Below are positions 1 through 14,623 of a stretch of DNA of 64,000 nt, piece after piece. Source of the DNA: Kondoa malvinella. Its lineage: Eukaryota; Basidiomycota; Agaricostilbomycetes; Agaricostilbales; Kondoaceae. Positions within the stretch are counted from its first letter, which is position 1. Every line of letters starts with the position of its first letter. The notes beneath the pieces were generated by a model. It searched no databases and had not been told where the DNA came from. It saw only the letters and a list, made by a program, of their open reading frames with translations. Location: NCBI GenBank assembly GCA_039545315.1, contig BCIM01000011.1:434001-498000 (forward strand). Reading direction: 5' to 3'. The translations under genes and the position numbers were made by a program.

Positions 1-1533
1 TTCATCGTGTTGCTATCGGATGACTTACATCTCACTAGTGATCGCCTTTATGCTGAAATACCACGGCGACGGCTCTGGAGATCGCACAGCTGCGGATGCA
101 AAGGCATTCTACTTGACAAAAGGTGAGTTGACGTAGACAAGAAGAACGGTCGCATGCTGACAATGCGCCAACAGTTCTATCCATCGTCGTTCTCGTGCTG
201 TCGCAGTCGCATGAAGAACTTGGACCACACTTTGCTGTTGCCCAGAAACCCTTCTTCCGCTTGTTCTGTGAGTCATATGTCAGCAATTAATTCCCTTGTA
301 GCTAATGCTTCGTACAGCATCTCTGCTGAGCAACCTTGCCTCGATTGAGTTGCATGTCGGCCCAGCGTACACCAAGATCCTGGGAGCGTTGAGCTATTCC
401 ATCAACACTTTGCAGCCCGTCTACTTCCCTGGCTTTGCTTTCTCGTGGATTACGCTCATCTCGCATCGCCTTCTCATGCCCAAGCTTTTGCGGGACGCCG
501 ATGGTCAAGTTTCTTTCCATCGACTGCTCCTCTCGCTTCTCCGCTTCATGGATCCCTTTTTGCGCGACCAACAGATGAACGATACTGTGAAGGCTTTGTA
601 CACTGCGACCTGCAAGATTTTCTTGGTTCTACTGCACGACTTCCCTGAATTCCTGTCGAACTACCACGTTTCGCTATGCGATGCCATTCCCGCCTCTTGT
701 CTACAGCTTCAGGTGAGCTTTGTCGTTGCTGGTCTGGGCGTTGAGCTGATATGTGCCTGTAATCAGAACATCATTTTGGCCGCCTTCCCGCCAGACATTA
801 CGCTGCCGGACCCTTTCAGCTCGGAAGCTCTAAACTCGAGAGAAATGTCACGCTCGCCGATCCTTCTTTCCGATTTCGGAGCGCCTTTAGCCAACAATCG
901 TGAGATGTTGACTGTTTTGGAGAAGGTCTTGCGCAATGAAGGAGCTGCTTCCACCTTTATGCCATACAAGAGCCAATTCAGTGCTATCAAATCTGCAACG
1001 AGCGAAGGGCAAGAGGAAGAGGTGCAATACAGTCGCAAGATGCTCAGCTCGTTTGTCTTGGCCATCACTAGCGCTGCCGTCGCGCCGTTTAGCAAGAGCG
1101 CTACCATGCGATTTGATCCCACTTCGCCTAGCGTAGAAGTGTTCTTGGCTTTGTTGAACGACTTTGATCCCGAAGGTAGGCTCTCTTCCTCCATGTTTCT
1201 GTGCCCCATCTCATCAGGATTGTAGGTCGATATCTCCTCATCTCGACGGTCGCCAATCAGCTCCGATACCCAAACACCCACACCTACTTTGCCTCGTCCC
1301 TCCTCCTGCACACTTTCGCTCCAGGCCAAGCGGACGATCTCAGCAGAGAGATTGTCGTTCGGGTCCTGCTCGAGCGCGTGTGCTCTCTTCGACCTCATCC
1401 CTTCGGTCTGGTCCTCACTCAAGTCGAGCTCCTGCGCAAGTACAATGTCCAAGAAGAAGCCTTCTTCCAAAAGCAAGAGACTGCCATTTTGAAGCCATTG
1501 ATTGACCGCATTCAAGCCGCTGCTACTGTATAA
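1..1533 (+). CDS. NOT1: CCR4-NOT complex scaffold subunit NOT1, C-terminal part (5' truncated by window edge)
   Basis: NOT1/CNOT1 is the large scaffold of the CCR4-NOT deadenylase, which acts in cytoplasmic mRNA decay and repression. Only the C-terminal NOT-module region is present; the gene enters from the left edge. Family-diagnostic stretches include PFFRLF (about 245-265), LLHDFPEFLSNYH (about 625-670), NIILAAFPPDITLPDPF (about 767-825) and, after an intron, NQLRYPNTHTYF (about 1255-1290). Introns I infer: about 266-315 (acceptor in CGTACAG, giving FSSLLSNLASIE), about 714-766, and about 1176-1226. The stop is TAA after QAAATV, close to the usual NOT1 end. The long antisense frame across 763-1617 is a shadow. 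Family assignment is very secure; the exact splice sites are inferred. Confidence 0.93.
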
Positions 1534-2125
1534 ATACCTACGACCACCACCACCACTACCTATTCGCGTGCGTTCGTCGTTAACTTGCGCGACCGATGGA
1601 AAAAGCAATTTTGTCACAAGTTCAGAAGGGGCATGTGTGTTTTGTCCAAAGTAAAGTCAAGATGGATACCCCAAAGCTGTATATAGGCATGTTGTATATA
1701 CCAGGGCACAAATGCAGAGAGTACAGATGTTTTGCCACTCCTTTGCCTCAGGGCCTGCCCGAAAACTACTTTGTTCTCGCCGATCTCGATATTTTGTCTC
1801 GACAACACCTCTCCGACTCCGACAGCTTGTAACCCTTGTCATCCCTGCCGCTTTACACAATCCGTTCCCAAAGATATAGCCAAGCTCGACTCACTGATCC
1901 GCCTGACCGTCGGCGCGCCTTTCCAAAGATTCAACCCAGCTCGTTGATGTTCTTGAGCACAAGCAATAAAAGATCTGTGCATCATTTTATAGCAAATTCC
2001 AATCAAGACAGAAAGCTGTGTAGTTAAAGTCTGTCGTTGCATATCCCAAGTGCGTCTGATGGGTGCTGACGACGAGGTGCTACAGACACGCAGAACAACC
2101 TTCCAAGAACAATCTACTCTCCATC
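1534..2125. other. Intergenic: NOT1 3' flank / eIF5 promoter region
   Basis: No open frame here looks like a protein. It lies downstream of NOT1 and upstream of eIF5 (same strand), so it should hold a 3' UTR and terminator, then the eIF5 promoter. An AATAAA hexamer sits at 1965-1970. No tRNA-like B box or repeat was seen. Confidence 0.5.
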
Positions 2126-3630
2126 ATGGCTCAAGCAGGTGTCGTTAACATTCGAAAAGTGAGGCTCTTGCGATGCATTCGGAACTTTGTGCTCATGTAC
2201 TACTGCTTTAGGACGCTCGTCACGATGCGCACTACCGCTACAAGTGAGCTAGGCCGCTCAGTATACAGGTGTTGAGATGCTGATATCGTCGCGGTGCTAT
2301 AGAATGCCTCAGCTTTTGATCAAGCCTGAAGGTAAAGGCAACGGTGTCAAAACCGTCCTCACCAACATCGCCGACATCGCCCGGGCCTTGTCCCGTCCTC
2401 CCACATGTATGCTGAGCGCTGTTGGTCAAATTGTAGCTAAAAGACAGCCGTGTGCAGATCCTACCAAATTCTTCGGATGTGAATTGGGAGCTCAAACCAC
2501 CTTTGATGAGAAGGCCGATCGCTACATTGTCAACGGCACACACGATGCTGCACGTCTGCGCGAATTACTCGACAACTTTATCGACAAATTTGTCTTGTGC
2601 ACCGGCTGCAAGAATCCAGAAACCGATCTCACCATCTTGAAGGACGAAACCATCTTGCGCGACTGCAAAGCTTGCGGCGAACGTGCTCCAGTCGATATGA
2701 GACACAAGCTCGTCACTTTCATCCTCAAGAATCCACCCAAGAAGGTCAAGAAATCCAAAAAGACCGAGAACGGTGATGGCGACGCCAACGGCAAGGGTGA
2801 CAACACGCCAGATGGCGATGATTCGGACAATGACTTCATGTCTCGCAAGATTGCAGAAGGTGCCGCTGACTTGGCTAAGGTCAAGACTGTCGACGCGGAT
2901 GATGTGAACTGGTCAACGGACACTTCAAAGGAAGCTCAGGCTGCTCGCATGGAGTCTTTGAATTCTAAACTACAAGGCAACATCTTAGCGGACGATGATG
3001 AGGATGGCATTGGTGGACCGTATGATGCGTTCAAGAACTGGATCACCGACAATCGCGCTACAGCTACCGATGCTGAAATCTACAAGAAGGCGGTCGAGAT
3101 GGGTATTGAAAAGAAGCATCGGACTGTGCAAGCTTTGGTTGAGAGCTTGTTTACGGAAGACATCGTCAACGAAATCGAGGCTCACCAGGCTGTCTTGTCG
3201 AAGGTATGTGCCCGATTGATTGCTGAGATGTATCGACTAACCAGCTTTGCAGTTGGTCGATGGCGAGAAACACCAGAAGAGCTTGTTGGGCGGCATCGAG
3301 CGTTTCGTCGGCATCATTCACCCTGACATGATTGCCCTCACTCCCAAGATCATGATGGCTTGTAAGGAGCTGCTCTTGAGCTGTGTGCGCTGCTGACTCG
3401 TCTTTATACTAGTCTACCAGGCCGAAATTCTTGAAGAAGAGCCAGCTTTGCATTTCGGCAAGAACGTCTCGTAAGCATCCCCACTCTTGCTTCCTAGCTA
3501 TGGCTAACCGTACTGGATGTGCAGCAAGAAGTACGTTGACAAGGACACGAGCAAGAAGGTCCGCCGTGCAGCTCAGCCGTTCTGCCAATGGCTCGAAGCA
3601 CAGGAAGACGAAGAGTCTGGCGAGGAATAG
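2126..3630 (+). CDS. TIF5: Translation initiation factor eIF5
   Basis: eIF5 is the GTPase-activating protein for eIF2 during start-codon selection and a hub of the multifactor complex. Exons I infer: 2126-2158, 2212-2243, 2303-3203, 3253-3361, 3413-3470, 3525-3630. Joined, the N-terminus reads [36 protein letters not shown], which matches the family including the catalytic arginine finger of the YRYKM motif. A zinc ribbon follows (CTGC and CKACG, about 2600-2680), then an acidic linker and a C-terminal W2/HEAT domain ending in aromatic/acidic boxes ([17 protein letters not shown]). The first two exons are only 33 and 32 nt, and the arginine finger is encoded at the end of the second. Length and ending are normal for fungal eIF5. 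Confidence 0.95.
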
Positions 3631-3891
3631 ACAATAGGCTTGTACCTGTATTACCACTGCTCTGTTATTGGGTTCACCATTCAGCTCTGTCTGTTGCTTA
3701 GGCTAGCGAATAGATTTGGGCAGAACAGTGTCTCGCTTCGACCTTGCTCCATTACATAGAGCACTTGCGGAACCAATCGAAGCATAGATGAACCTAAAGG
3801 CGTCTCGAGCTACATGCGCAGGTGTCACGATACATTTCCATCAATCTAAACAAGAAGCTCTATCTGAACCTGAACCCAAACTACCGATAAC

Positions 3892-4996
3892 TTATTTGCA
3901 CTGCTCCTGATCCCTGCGTTCCTCCTTAACCCTTACCCAACCTCTTGTAGCCAAAACATCCCACACCCAAACCCTCATTCTCTTACCCACCGGTTGTCGC
4001 TGCTCCTGATCCGGAAAGAGCGTCAATTCACTCTGAGGTCGCCAACGACTTTTCCACCAAGCCCAGTCTCCTAGTTGTAGGAAGTTCGGTCTGCTTCGTT
4101 TAGCTAGTAGGTCTGGAGGTGGTGGAGATGGGTAATGCGTTTCGTCTATCGTTGTTAGACCGTGCCCTGAGAAACCGGAGCCGATTATCTCCCAATCTAT
4201 CAAGACCAATAAGTTGAGGAAAGAGGGATAGAGATGGGAGATGGTTTACTTTGAAAGCCTGATACGAGGTTTGTACGATCTATGAATAAAGCAGGCTTGT
4301 CTTTGGGGTCTGGCAAATTGTAGTCGCCATGCAGATTCGGGTGAAGCAGGGCTGGTCGATATGTTGGATGAGTGAGGAAAGAAAGGGTGAGGGAGAGGGA
4401 AGAACGAGAGCGATGTAGATTGCGCTTGAAGGAAGAGATGCCGTATTTCGCTATTCTGCTAGCGAGGATGGAACCGAAAGTATAATTTCCAGCTATAGCT
4501 GATGTTGTAGCTGCTGAGACTTGGCTCGTTGTCCTGCTGTACCATTAGCAGATCCAGAATTAGAGTAGAATAGAACATACTCGGTGGAAGAGAGAGCTTG
4601 GAATTGCATGAGCTCTTCTACTTCGAGGACGTTGAGATGATCGATATTGCGAGTCATATAGCTAGCCGTGCCATGCAAGACATCCACCACAGCATCCTCT
4701 ACGACCCAAGTTTCCGCTCGAGCAATGATGCCCTTTGGAGCCCACCGCGGAAGCTTGCCAGACTTGAGAATCAACTTCTTTGTATGCAGCGTGTTGGTCT
4801 CTTGGTCATATGTGCAGGAGAGGACATCTTGAGTCAAAATATGTCTCGACAGCGGATTTGGATATCGGTTCGCATAGGCCAACACCAGAGCGCCGAATGA
4901 ATGCCTGAGAGAGACACAGGGTAGTTCAGTCTTGGCCGTTGCATGGTATAGCCCAACTTACGGCCAGGTATAGTGTTCTTTCTCGCTGCATTGCAT
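3892..4996 (-). CDS. UPS1: PRELI/Ups1-family mitochondrial phospholipid transfer protein
   Basis: Ups1/PRELID1 works with Mdm35 in the mitochondrial intermembrane space to move phosphatidic acid for cardiolipin synthesis. The core exon (4885 down to about 4530) has the hallmark residues NRYPNPLSRH, LKSGKLPRW, ETWVVEDAVVDV and TRNIDHLNVLEVEEL, closer to Ups1 than to Ups2. The start exon begins at ATG 4996 (MQCSEKEHYTWP) and splices into HSFGALVLAYANRYPNP, which matches the spacing of family N-termini. Two more introns are needed: about 4487-4535 (giving AGNYTFGSILASRIAKYG) and about 4195-4247 (giving FQNWEIIGSG). The C-terminal extension to the stop at 3892 is longer than in yeast Ups1. Gene family is confident; the first and last exons are inferred. 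It converges with eIF5. Confidence 0.85.
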
Positions 4997-5026
4997 TCAT
5001 GTAAGATCAAAGCGACCAAAAGACAG

Positions 5027-5662
5027 ATGACGATTCCAGGTGTGAGCCGTGTTCCTATCTCCAGACTGTCGTTTGTCGCAAGCTGATGCCTTTTCACAGC
5101 AAACAGAACGCGTAGGTGCTTGATCGTTCGGCAACTGAATAGGTAAACGATGCTAAGTCTGGAGACTTGGTGTGCAGGCTCAATATCCAGGTGAGCTCTA
5201 TCCTTGAGCTGGTCTTACCCTATACTGATACGCTTTGTGAAGCTGCTGCCCGCAAGGACAAGCAGTCCCACGATGGCCATAATAAAGGTATGAAGTCATC
5301 TAACATCGTCACGCACTGTCTGTCCGACCTCTCGTACCCAGGCAACGCAGGCCCAAACGAGCCGTACGTTATCTCGATAGCGAAAAGCACAAAGACTTAG
5401 ACTCGTTATAGAGCTGACAAAGATCACATGATGGAAGAAGAGCTCGCAGCAGCCAACGACGATGGAGATGGTATGCTCTTACTATTTGTATGTGCCGCTT
5501 GGCTCACTGATACTGTCAGACCCGGTTGCCGAAGCGAATGATGATGCTCAAGTCGAGAAGAAGGCGCCTAAGCCAGACCTGGAGATTTCTTTGCAGCCAG
5601 TACGTGTGCATTTCTTCCTAGTGAGGTGTATGCTGACTTTGTCCCAGGGGAAACAGGCTTGA
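5027..5662 (+). CDS. Putative small acidic protein, function unknown (multi-exon, start uncertain)
   Basis: I do not recognise this protein. Consistent GT-AG exons in one frame can be chained as: about 5064-5110 (AFSQQTER), about 5187-5199 (AQYP), 5240-5288 (AAARKDKQSHDGHNKG), about 5342-5364 (NAGPNEP), about 5415-5471 (ADKDHMMEEELAAANDDGD), 5520-5600 (PVAEANDDAQ...EISLQP) and 5648-5662 (GKQA, stop). Introns are about 45-55 nt with good donors (GTGAGC, GTATGA, GTACGT, GTATGC). The product would be short, hydrophilic, disordered and acidic. The true start is unclear: ATG 5027 would need a 26-nt intron, so an upstream exon may be missed. It is divergent from the Ups1 gene, whose start lies about 30 bp away, so the two probably share a promoter. 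Confidence 0.42.
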
Positions 5663-5783
5663 TGTGATTGATGCTTCGAATATGATTGCGATTGAACCTT
5701 TGCTCTCCTTTTCAAAGCATGTGCCGCACCCTTCTTTACGATTTCCGCTTCCTGCCTTTGCCTCGTTACTCTCTCTGAGAGCA

Positions 5784-6133
5784 ATGTCGCTCTTTGCCTC
5801 AATCTGTAGCTTGCTTGCCTTATGGTTCTCCTCTGTCCTCGCTGCCCGATCTCTATCCGCGACTACCGCACTTGAGCGCTCGACGGTCGCACCGGAACAG
5901 CAGACAACAGATAAGAAAAGTACATTGAGAAGGGCTAAGGAAAAGAAGGCATATGTCTATAGATCTACAAAGTCTGATTGGCCCTGAGCGTCGCTTCACA
6001 TTGCCGAAGCAGATGCAGATTGGAAAGCGGCAGCGTGTTGAGCAGTGTAGACCACAGGTACATTCACGCCTTTGCGGTATGCTTCTGTCGACTCTCTTTG
6101 CAAGATTAGTCGTTGCGTCTGCCAAAGGCTTAA
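5784..6133 (+). CDS. Possible small secreted basic protein (tentative)
   Basis: An ATG at 5784 opens a frame whose first 22 residues (MSLFASICSLLALWFSSVLA) resemble a signal peptide, followed by a Ser/Thr- and Lys/Arg-rich stretch (KKSTLRRAKEKK). Read without splicing, it stops at 5987. With a weak GTCTAT donor at about 5952 and an acceptor before 6011, it continues through MQIGKRQRVEQCRPQ. A second intron (about 6057-6109) then leads to SLRLPKA and a stop at 6133. No family is recognised. It could equally be non-coding sequence between the acidic-protein gene and the converging minus-strand gene. Confidence is low because the first donor is poor. Confidence 0.25.
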
Positions 6134-6246
6134 CAGAGCGCTTGAAGACCCATTGGTACTCACCTCGGAGAAAGCTGGGACCGATAGTGTATTCCTTAAT
6201 CTATGTTATATCAGAACGCTTTACAGCTGTGGTAATAGTAAGTAGC

Positions 6247-8658
6247 TCACTCTGTCCATTTGCTTCCGACACTCTGGTCGAATTCCGCTTGCGTAGCGAA
6301 GTGAGCTCGTGCGGATATGTAAAGCGAGCGGTCTAACGAGCCGGGATGAACGCAGATAGTATACGGAACGAATGCTCATACAGAAGACAGTCTTGAATTC
6401 TTCGTGCATGCTTTGAGTCCACGGCGAGAGGTTTTCTGCCTTCATCAGCATGTAGTCTGCCAGAGAAATCGAGCTGGTCAACCGCTCGTGGGCTTCATGT
6501 CTGCCAGACTCACCCTGAGCCGTCCTCTTACATATGTCAACGCGACTCCGAAAGATGTCAAAATAGCAAATCTGTGTGGGTGTGAATGTCGGTCCAAGAA
6601 TATGAACGAGAGGCCAGTCGTGCTGAAGCTCTAGCATGGCGGCGTAGTTGCTGTCATACTTTTCGGATAGCCTTTGTATGACTGGCTCGCGGTTCTTTCA
6701 TTCAGCGCGGAAGCATGGCAAAGGTATGGTTACTTACCGTGGTGTACGAGGTTCAGGACTGCATCGGCGATATCTTGGATCTCTGTTTCGTTGCTGACTG
6801 CCATTGACTGGATCCTTTGCCACAAAGCAGCGAGCTAAGAATACAGATTCAGAAGCAATGCACATCCAGAAAAAGGAGTCGATCGTACATTGACATAGGC
6901 ATGCGTAGCGCTATGCCGTCGCTGATACATAGCGAGGTGAGCTTTGTAGAACACAGCCTTCTGAGACTCTTCAGCCAGCGCCTAGAGCATAGTCAGCTGG
7001 CAAGCTCCCAAATACCGATAACAGACTCACTAGGATGATCGCATCCTTATTGAAAGGGTACCGCATGGTAGCCTTGGGGTAATATGCATGACCTAAGCGG
7101 ACGAGATCCCTTCGAAATGCTAACAGGTAAGGCTTTCTTGCTCCCATGTCTGTTTTTTGTAGCCGTGGTCAGCAGATAGTCATGACGAAGATGCAAATTG
7201 CTTACTGGTATTGAAACTACGGTAGAACTCTAGAATGGCATTATGTAATTGCGACTCTGTGCTCTCGTGTATGGTTGCTAAGGCAGTGGCGGCGGTATGT
7301 TCCGCGTCGGATTGCTTCAATGAGTGACCGAACTGCAGGATGTTCAGAAGCTTTTGCATAGACATGCCCCGGAGAGCGGAACGGCCATTTCCGTAGGAAG
7401 ACTCCAGTATATCGTCTCTTGCGGCGTCCGAAGTACCCAAGTTGGACAAAATTTGCTGCCGAGTGATTTTATACTCTTTCGGAATTCCGTCTGCCTCAGG
7501 CCTTGTCGTGGATGCTGGCGCCGCCGTTCGAGTAGTCGGGCCAGGTGACCTTGTAACAGGTGCTCTCTGATTGAAAGGCATGTGTTGCGGTTCTTTAAGT
7601 TGCGTCGCAGGGACACCACCCGTTGGCTGGACAGCATGGGAAATCGAGACTAGCATGGGATCAATGCTGTCTGCAGAGATATTCCCAGCCTGAGCTGTTG
7701 ACGGACCAGGAGCGTGGTACATCGCCGTCTGGCCGGCTGCCTGAAGCTTGCGACCCTAGGAACAACATGTGAGTCGCTTTGTCAGGATCGAGTCAAGGCT
7801 CGCTGACCACGAAATAGTAGCGTCCATCTGCGACATGGACAAGGTGGTTCTTGATGAAATGTTCCATGAGGTGCAGCAATGCTGGTTCAGCCAAAGCTTG
7901 ACTGTGGCCTGTGTAACTGCATTAGCGACTGTTATGCCAAATCAAAGGCAAGGCGCACCATCGAGCTGAGTATATAAGCTCGCGAAGGACTGGCAGAGGC
8001 TCGCAACAGACTGATGTCCAGCGAGAATTTGTAGCCTACAGAGGCATTTAGAGAGTCCAGCATGACCGCGCTGGATGTCCAGGGAGTCGGCAATTGTCCA
8101 ACAATGATCTGCTAGACGGGTAGTCCATAGATGTACTAGTTCCGAATGCTTGTCATAGGGTAGTAACCAAAACAAGGGGGCAGGATTGGTCTGTATTGGT
8201 GATATTAGCATTCTGGTGTCAATCGTCGCGTATGAATGCTGGCCTGGAAGCCATATCGAAGGCTGTTGCCGCAGGGGCCAAACAATATTGGCTCTTTCAA
8301 GAGAAAGGCGAGCATACCCGAACGATCGGTGGAGAGCAAAGACGACATTTCTCGATCTAGTGACCAGCGATAAGCGAATAGGGTTGATCCAATAAGCAAG
8401 CTCACCATGAAAATGACGGTAAAGCTCGATTCCGTGGCTGTGCATGGCCTGAAGATATTTGAGTTTGGTGGTAGCAGAGCCATCCGTCGGCAAATTCGAA
8501 GACAGGGCATCACGTTCAGTGTCGGACAAGTGCCTAGGCGAGAAGTCATCCAGATCTGCCTGTGGTATTTGATCAACCCAGAGCAGCAATAAGCATTTTC
8601 TATGGAATGCAGCTGAAAGATCAGGATGAGGGTGATTGTGGGTGGGAGTAGATGGCAT
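6247..8658 (-). CDS. Unrecognised conserved-looking multi-exon protein
   Basis: I cannot assign a family. The start at 8658 gives MPSTPTHNHPHPDLSAAFHRK followed by a helical, Leu/Trp-rich region. Exons I infer in order: 8658 to about 8404 (ends YRHFHG); about 8359 to about 8206 (DREMSSLLSTDRSGMLAFLL); about 8192 to about 7950 (PLFWLLPYDKHSELVHLW); about 7915-7808 (ALAEPALLHLMEHFIKNHLV, ending HVADGRYYFV); about 7755-7205 (GRKLQAAGQT, a Pro/Ser/Ala linker, then EYKITRQQILSNLG); about 7148-7033 (ARKPYLLAFRRDLVRLGHAY); further short exons (ALAEESQKAVFYKAHLAMYQ, LAALWQRIQSMAVSNETE, LELQHDWPLVHILGPTF, YMLMKAENLSPWTQSMHEEF) and a last exon ending QSVGSKWTE, stop at 6247. Introns are about 50 nt. 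No signal peptide or membrane segment is evident. Real coding is likely; function is unknown. Confidence 0.6.
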
Positions 8659-9306
8659 ATCCTATCGCAAGCGGTGGCAGAGTGAAATTACAGTCAAAGA
8701 AGAAAGCAAAAGCTGGGGATCCAGAAGAAGCAAGATGATAGCTGGCGGTTGTAAGCCTATGGCCGCGACAAAGGGAGGAAGTCTATCGATCGCGCTCAAT
8801 CAGGCCCAAGAAGAGCTTGTGCTGGTAGCAGTAGAACAGAAAAGGAACAGCGAATAGGGCCAGAACTGCTACCCGTTGGAAACAATCCAAGCTTTTGCAT
8901 TGCAAAGACCGAAGGACGACGATGGGATGGAGAGAGGGCGACGAGCAAATTGCTCGCGCGAGGTTCCTTCAAATTTCTTGCTGCCGCCGGAGCTTTCGGG
9001 CCAAGAAGCTTGATGCGAAGGTATTGGTCGAAACACCATTTACAGTATGCAGGACAGCGCCATTCAGCAATCAAGCACTGGAAATGTTGCTTGCTGTATG
9101 TCTGCTGGCCTTGCAATGGCACCGCGCGGCTAATACTTCGCGCAAAGCATGTTGAGAGATTTGGCGGGTTTCCGTCTTTCTTTGAACTGCCATGGCTCCA
9201 ATTGGAACGTCAAAGTGCACAGCATGAACAGCAAACACAGCGTGCCATAGCATGCTTAGCGGGGATCAAAGCATCGTTGTCGAGCTCAAGCATCTGTTCT
9301 CGCGAA
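8659..9306. promoter_or_regulatory. Divergent intergenic region
   Basis: This spacer separates the start of the minus-strand unknown gene (8658) from the plus-strand proline dehydrogenase start (9307). Open frames run through it but look like chance: one is continuous with the proline dehydrogenase frame upstream of its best ATG, and its composition is Cys/Arg-rich with no family resemblance. It should hold the promoters of both genes. I could not pick out a specific binding site. Confidence 0.4.
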
Positions 9307-11180
9307 ATGTCTTGCTCTCTAGCTCTTCCCCTTAGAGCTGCTCGCATCAAGCCTGCCTTGTATCCGATAGCGGCTCGTACGACACGCAAATACTCCAAGC
9401 ACACATGGCGACCGAGGGCATCAACAGTTCGTCGACCGGTGATCGCGTCTATCGCTGCATTAGCTTGCACAGCAGCCGTTGTTGTGCAGCTGCAAGATGA
9501 CGACGAACAAGACAACACAGCTTCTGCAAGCACACATCCCTTATCGCTCTTATCTATCGACCACCTAGCTAACACAACTCGACATCTGGCTTCTGTCCCA
9601 TTGAGGGAGCTCTTTCGCGCTTGGATAGTATATCGTTCCAGCGAGATTCCTCTGTTGGTAGATTGGGCGCCCAGAATCGAGCTTGGCCTATCCGCTTTTC
9701 GCGATTCAGTCCCTTTACTTGGACCTGCAGCTTATTCAGTCTATCGCTTTGTCGTTCGACACACCTTCTTCCCCATCTTTGTCGGCGGAGAATCACCAGA
9801 ACAGGCTCGAGAAGTGATGAACACTTTGTTGAGAAGAGGGTGTGGCTCTCTTATGTGTTATTCGGTTGAGGCGGAAGCTGGAACTCACTCCATCAAAGGC
9901 CATCATTTGCATGCCGACATCATCGACAGGACTGCAGACGCAATTCGTATCGCTGGCAACTTTCCCACTTACACCGACTCATCCGAGTTGAAGCCAACTT
10001 GGTGCGCGATCAGTGAGTCTGCTGGTCCCGACAGGAATCGCTTGCGGAGATTTGAGTCTGTGATCGTCTCTAGAGCTAACAGGCATGCTGAAAGACCCAG
10101 AAGTACTTGAAAGAGCTACAAATGCTCTACTATCTTCGTCCGAATATCAGCGAGGTTCTTCCTTACCACCTTTCCCGCTCTTCCCGTCCTCTCCTAGCTT
10201 ATCCGACTCTGACGAAGAAGCACTTCAAGACCTACATCACCAGCTGCAGAGATTAGGCAAACAAGCCAAAGCTGCAGGTGTTCGGATAGACATTGATGCA
10301 GAACAGACAGTAGGCTCTATCTATGTCCAGTCGATTTCTTTGATCGGTATACTAGTACTTTCAACCTGCAATCGATCGCTTCTACTTCCTCCTCGCCAAC
10401 GAATTCAACCGCAATCCCTCCCAACCTATCATCTTCAACACCATCCAATGCTACCTTGCCGATTCGACTAGCGCTCTCGAAGCTGCATTGCAACATGCTC
10501 GATCGTTTGGCTATGGTTTCGGCGCTAAGCTGGTCAGAGGGGCTTATATGGACTCTGAACGCGTCCGAGCGAAGAAACTAGGCCGACCCAGTCCGATACA
10601 TGCGAACAAGGAAGACACGGATGCCAGCTTCGATGCATGTGCTGCGTTCATGACTCAAGCTATTGCGGCTGATGTGAAAGCGGGCAGAGAGGCGACTGCA
10701 GTCATGTTTGCCTCGCATAATGTTGTTAGCGTGCGCAAGACTTTGGAGGATATGACGGAGAAAGGCTTGATTAAGGTTCAAGAGGGGAAGTTTGTGTTTG
10801 GAGATGATGTGCGGAAGAGATTCGCTTATGGGCAATTGCTTGGTGCGTTCCCAAATCTATTGAAATTTTCCAGTACTGATAGCTTGGTCACAGGCATGGC
10901 AGATGCTCTGACCGGTACTCTATTGGAGATCATAGCGAAAGATGAAGAGAAAGCCCAGCTACCGATCGTGGTCAAATATCTACCTTGGGGCGGGATAGAC
11001 CAAGTCCTGCCTTATTTGATTAGAAGAGCACAAGAGAACAAAGGTCTTCTTCAGTCTAAAAATTCAAGTGAAATCCTACCACCAGGCAAGAAGGCAAGAC
11101 CTACTGGTGTGAAAGCAGAACGACTAGCAATAGGCAAGGAGATTCGGAAACGGCTGTCAATGACAAAGCAAGTCGGGTAA
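9307..11180 (+). CDS. PUT1: Mitochondrial proline dehydrogenase (proline oxidase)
   Basis: It oxidises L-proline to pyrroline-5-carboxylate using FAD in the mitochondrial inner membrane, the first step of proline catabolism. ATG 9307 is preferred because it gives an Arg/Ser/Ala-rich presequence (MSCSLALPLRAARIKP) with a hydrophobic stretch after it. Family motifs: HTFFPIFVGGESPEQAR and GCGSLMCYSVEAE (about 9760-9870), YFQPAIDRFYFLLANEFNRN (after intron 2), FGAKLVRGAYMDSER (about 10510-10560), SHNVVSVRKT, FAYGQLLGAFPNLLKF, and KYLPWGGIDQVLPYLIRRAQEN near the C-terminus. Two introns: about 10017-10083 (joined CAIS-MLKDPEVLERA) and about 10305-10350 (joined AEQT-YFQPAI). The stop at 11180 is followed by AATAAA at 11201-11206. 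The 3' end converges with the next gene only 45 bp away. Confidence 0.93.
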
Positions 11181-11225
11181 TAAGTCTACTAGTGTACAAC
11201 AATAAATATAGACAATCTTGTACAA

Positions 11226-14556
<3,331 letters not shown>

Positions 14557-14623
14557 CCGGTAAGTCGAAATGTATAGCAAATTAATACAGTATGAAAAAG
14601 TGTTCCTGCCACTTCTATAACTC

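Noticed and set aside
763..1617. 284-residue minus-strand open frame
   Set aside because: It lies antisense to the clearly identified NOT1 C-terminus, spans its introns, and has no family resemblance.
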